Shown here: piece after piece, positions 63,316 through 64,000 of the stretch
Layout of the letters: each line of letters begins with the position of its first letter
Position numbering within the stretch: position 1 is the first letter of the stretch
NCBI RefSeq assembly: GCF_006385705.1
Contig: NZ_VFRQ01000001.1
Coordinates: forward strand, 62,001-126,000
Reading direction: 5' to 3'
From: Pontibacter mangrovi
GTDB taxonomy: Bacteria; Bacteroidota; Bacteroidia; Cytophagales; Hymenobacteraceae
Length of the DNA stretch: 64,000 nucleotides
Notes under the pieces: model-generated
The model's input: only the letters and a program-made list of their open reading frames with translations
Databases searched by the model: none
What the model was told of the DNA's origin: nothing
Position numbers and translations under genes: made by a program

Positions 63316-63603
63316 TTAATCCCTATATCCAGCCTCGTAGTGATAATGCTCCATTGATGCTGAAGTAAAGCCTCCAATAAATTCGGGACTTTTCATCTTC
63401 TCCTTTAATTTTTCAGGTTTAATACCCACACAGTCGTTCTCAATTGCCCATTCAAGGGTACCTTTATTTAAAGGATATTTAGTCAGCGTTCCAGTTAGCT
63501 TATTCTTCTTAATCCATGCTTCTGCAACTTCAAAATCCTCGAAAATTCCACCAGAAAAGCTAGAATTAGAAGTATTGAAAACCCACACAACTTTAATTTC
63601 CAT
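63316..63603 (-). CDS. Small hypothetical protein, DUF7710-like
   Basis: 95 residues, no signal. VVWVFNTSNSSFSGGIF, AWIKKNKLTGTLTKYPL and a C-terminal SASMEHYHYEAGY resemble the DUF7710 pattern as I recall it; similar proteins are found near toxin-immunity loci. Much more AT-rich than the methyltransferase genes on both sides, which suggests a later insertion. It starts 3 bases after the RsmF stop codon. Confidence 0.6.
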   Translation of the reverse strand: MEIKVVWVFNTSNSSFSGGIFEDFEVAEAWIKKNKLTGTLTKYPLNKGTLEWAIENDCVGIKPEKLKEKMKSPEFIGGFTSASMEHYHYEAGYRD

Positions 63604-63606
63604 ATT

Positions 63607-64000
63607 TTAATTGATATCAACTACCAAACTACCAGAAGGCAGTTCTGGAGGTAGCTCCATCCGTATGCGCCACTCTTTCGGGTAGTAATTGTTCATGCGG
63701 CTCCCAATCTGCTTGGCCCAACCCAGCGGGAGGTCTTTGTACTGCAGCAGTAGCCAATCAGAGCCGTTGGTGCCGAGGCTGATATCTTCTTTGCGGAGGT
63801 AGCGCAACGCCTGTTCCAGGTCCAGTTCGGTAATCCGGAAAGCATCATTGTTTAGGTGCTGTGATAGCGCCAGGCCTTGCAGGGGCTTTAGCTTTTTACC
63901 TTTTACCTCTGCCAGTTCTGTGCCGGCATACAACACATACAGGTTCTGGTATACTTCATCGGTCGCTTCAAACAGGTTTTCGGGCAAAGCGGAGATTACC
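63607..64000 (-). CDS. RsmF/NOL1-NOP2-Sun family rRNA methyltransferase, C-terminal part, 5' end cut off
   Basis: About 131 codons are visible before the right edge; the frame continues past it (VISALPENLFEATDE...), so this is the C-terminal end of a longer gene. LKPLQGLALSQHLN, FRITELDLEQALRYLRKEDI and WLLLQYKDLPLGWAKQIG followed by NNYYPKEWRIRM match the RNA-binding C-terminal domain of RsmF-type 16S rRNA m5C methyltransferases. The catalytic part lies outside the window. Confidence 0.85.
   Translation of the reverse strand, partial: VISALPENLFEATDEVYQNLYVLYAGTELAEVKGKKLKPLQGLALSQHLNNDAFRITELDLEQALRYLRKEDISLGTNGSDWLLLQYKDLPLGWAKQIGSRMNNYYPKEWRIRMELPPELPSGSLVVDIN

Overview
The window looks like a piece of chromosome from a Bacteroidota bacterium of the order Cytophagales, most likely family Hymenobacteraceae (Pontibacter-like). 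Support comes from outer-membrane receptors with carboxypeptidase-type regulatory N-domains, promoters of the TTG / TAnnTTTG type, absence of clear Shine-Dalgarno sites, TPR, M48 and DUF349 proteins typical of the phylum, and a GyrA of the Bacteroidota kind. The genus is an inference from gene content only.

Layout. 1-8.96 kb: core metabolism and membrane genes (a cut-off HExxH protease, pcm, ribE, an orphan encapsulated-ferritin-like protein, DoxX, a TRIC/UPF0126 channel, a TonB-dependent receptor with a promoter/operator, a sirtuin, a P-loop kinase, an AlaA-like aminotransferase). 9.0-14.35 kb: an AT-rich accessory block of four same-strand genes. The first three are separated by attC-like hairpin junctions and include an immunity-like protein and a lipoprotein; the fourth is a PLP enzyme with a long N-terminal extension. 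14.4-22.8 kb: M2 peptidase, a complete IS3-family element that separates rmuC from its terminator, a histidine phosphatase, a DbpA-like helicase and an AI-2E exporter. 22.8-33.4 kb: a LytS/LytT-type pair beside a large outer-membrane receptor, DUF2892, an acyltransferase, a membrane AraC regulator and a second large receptor. 33.6-43.6 kb: DUF2062, an OmpA lipoprotein, an AraC-MGMT fusion, paired TPR proteins, an ECF sigma factor with a membrane partner, an Xre-RES toxin-antitoxin pair, a beta-CASP nuclease and a nucleotide pyrophosphatase. 43.6-56.4 kb: envelope enzymes (amidase, M48 protease), a gyrA-TPR unit, SDR, YdjM, an ion channel and two identical tRNA-Thr genes. 56.4-64 kb: DUF349, YqgE, pdxH, DUF1015-maf, an RlmI-like methyltransferase, a DUF7710-like gene and a cut-off RsmF-type methyltransferase.

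The strongest signal not explained by single genes is a short word, AAGTATA / TATACTT. By hand count it occurs about 85 times, roughly ten times chance, in all frames and on both strands, inside and between genes. It is almost missing from the AT-rich block and absent from the IS. Other points of interest are the attC-like junctions, a 93-nt palindrome at 47389-47481, the operator between the promoter boxes of the TonB receptor, and the ferritin-like protein that has no encapsulin partner.
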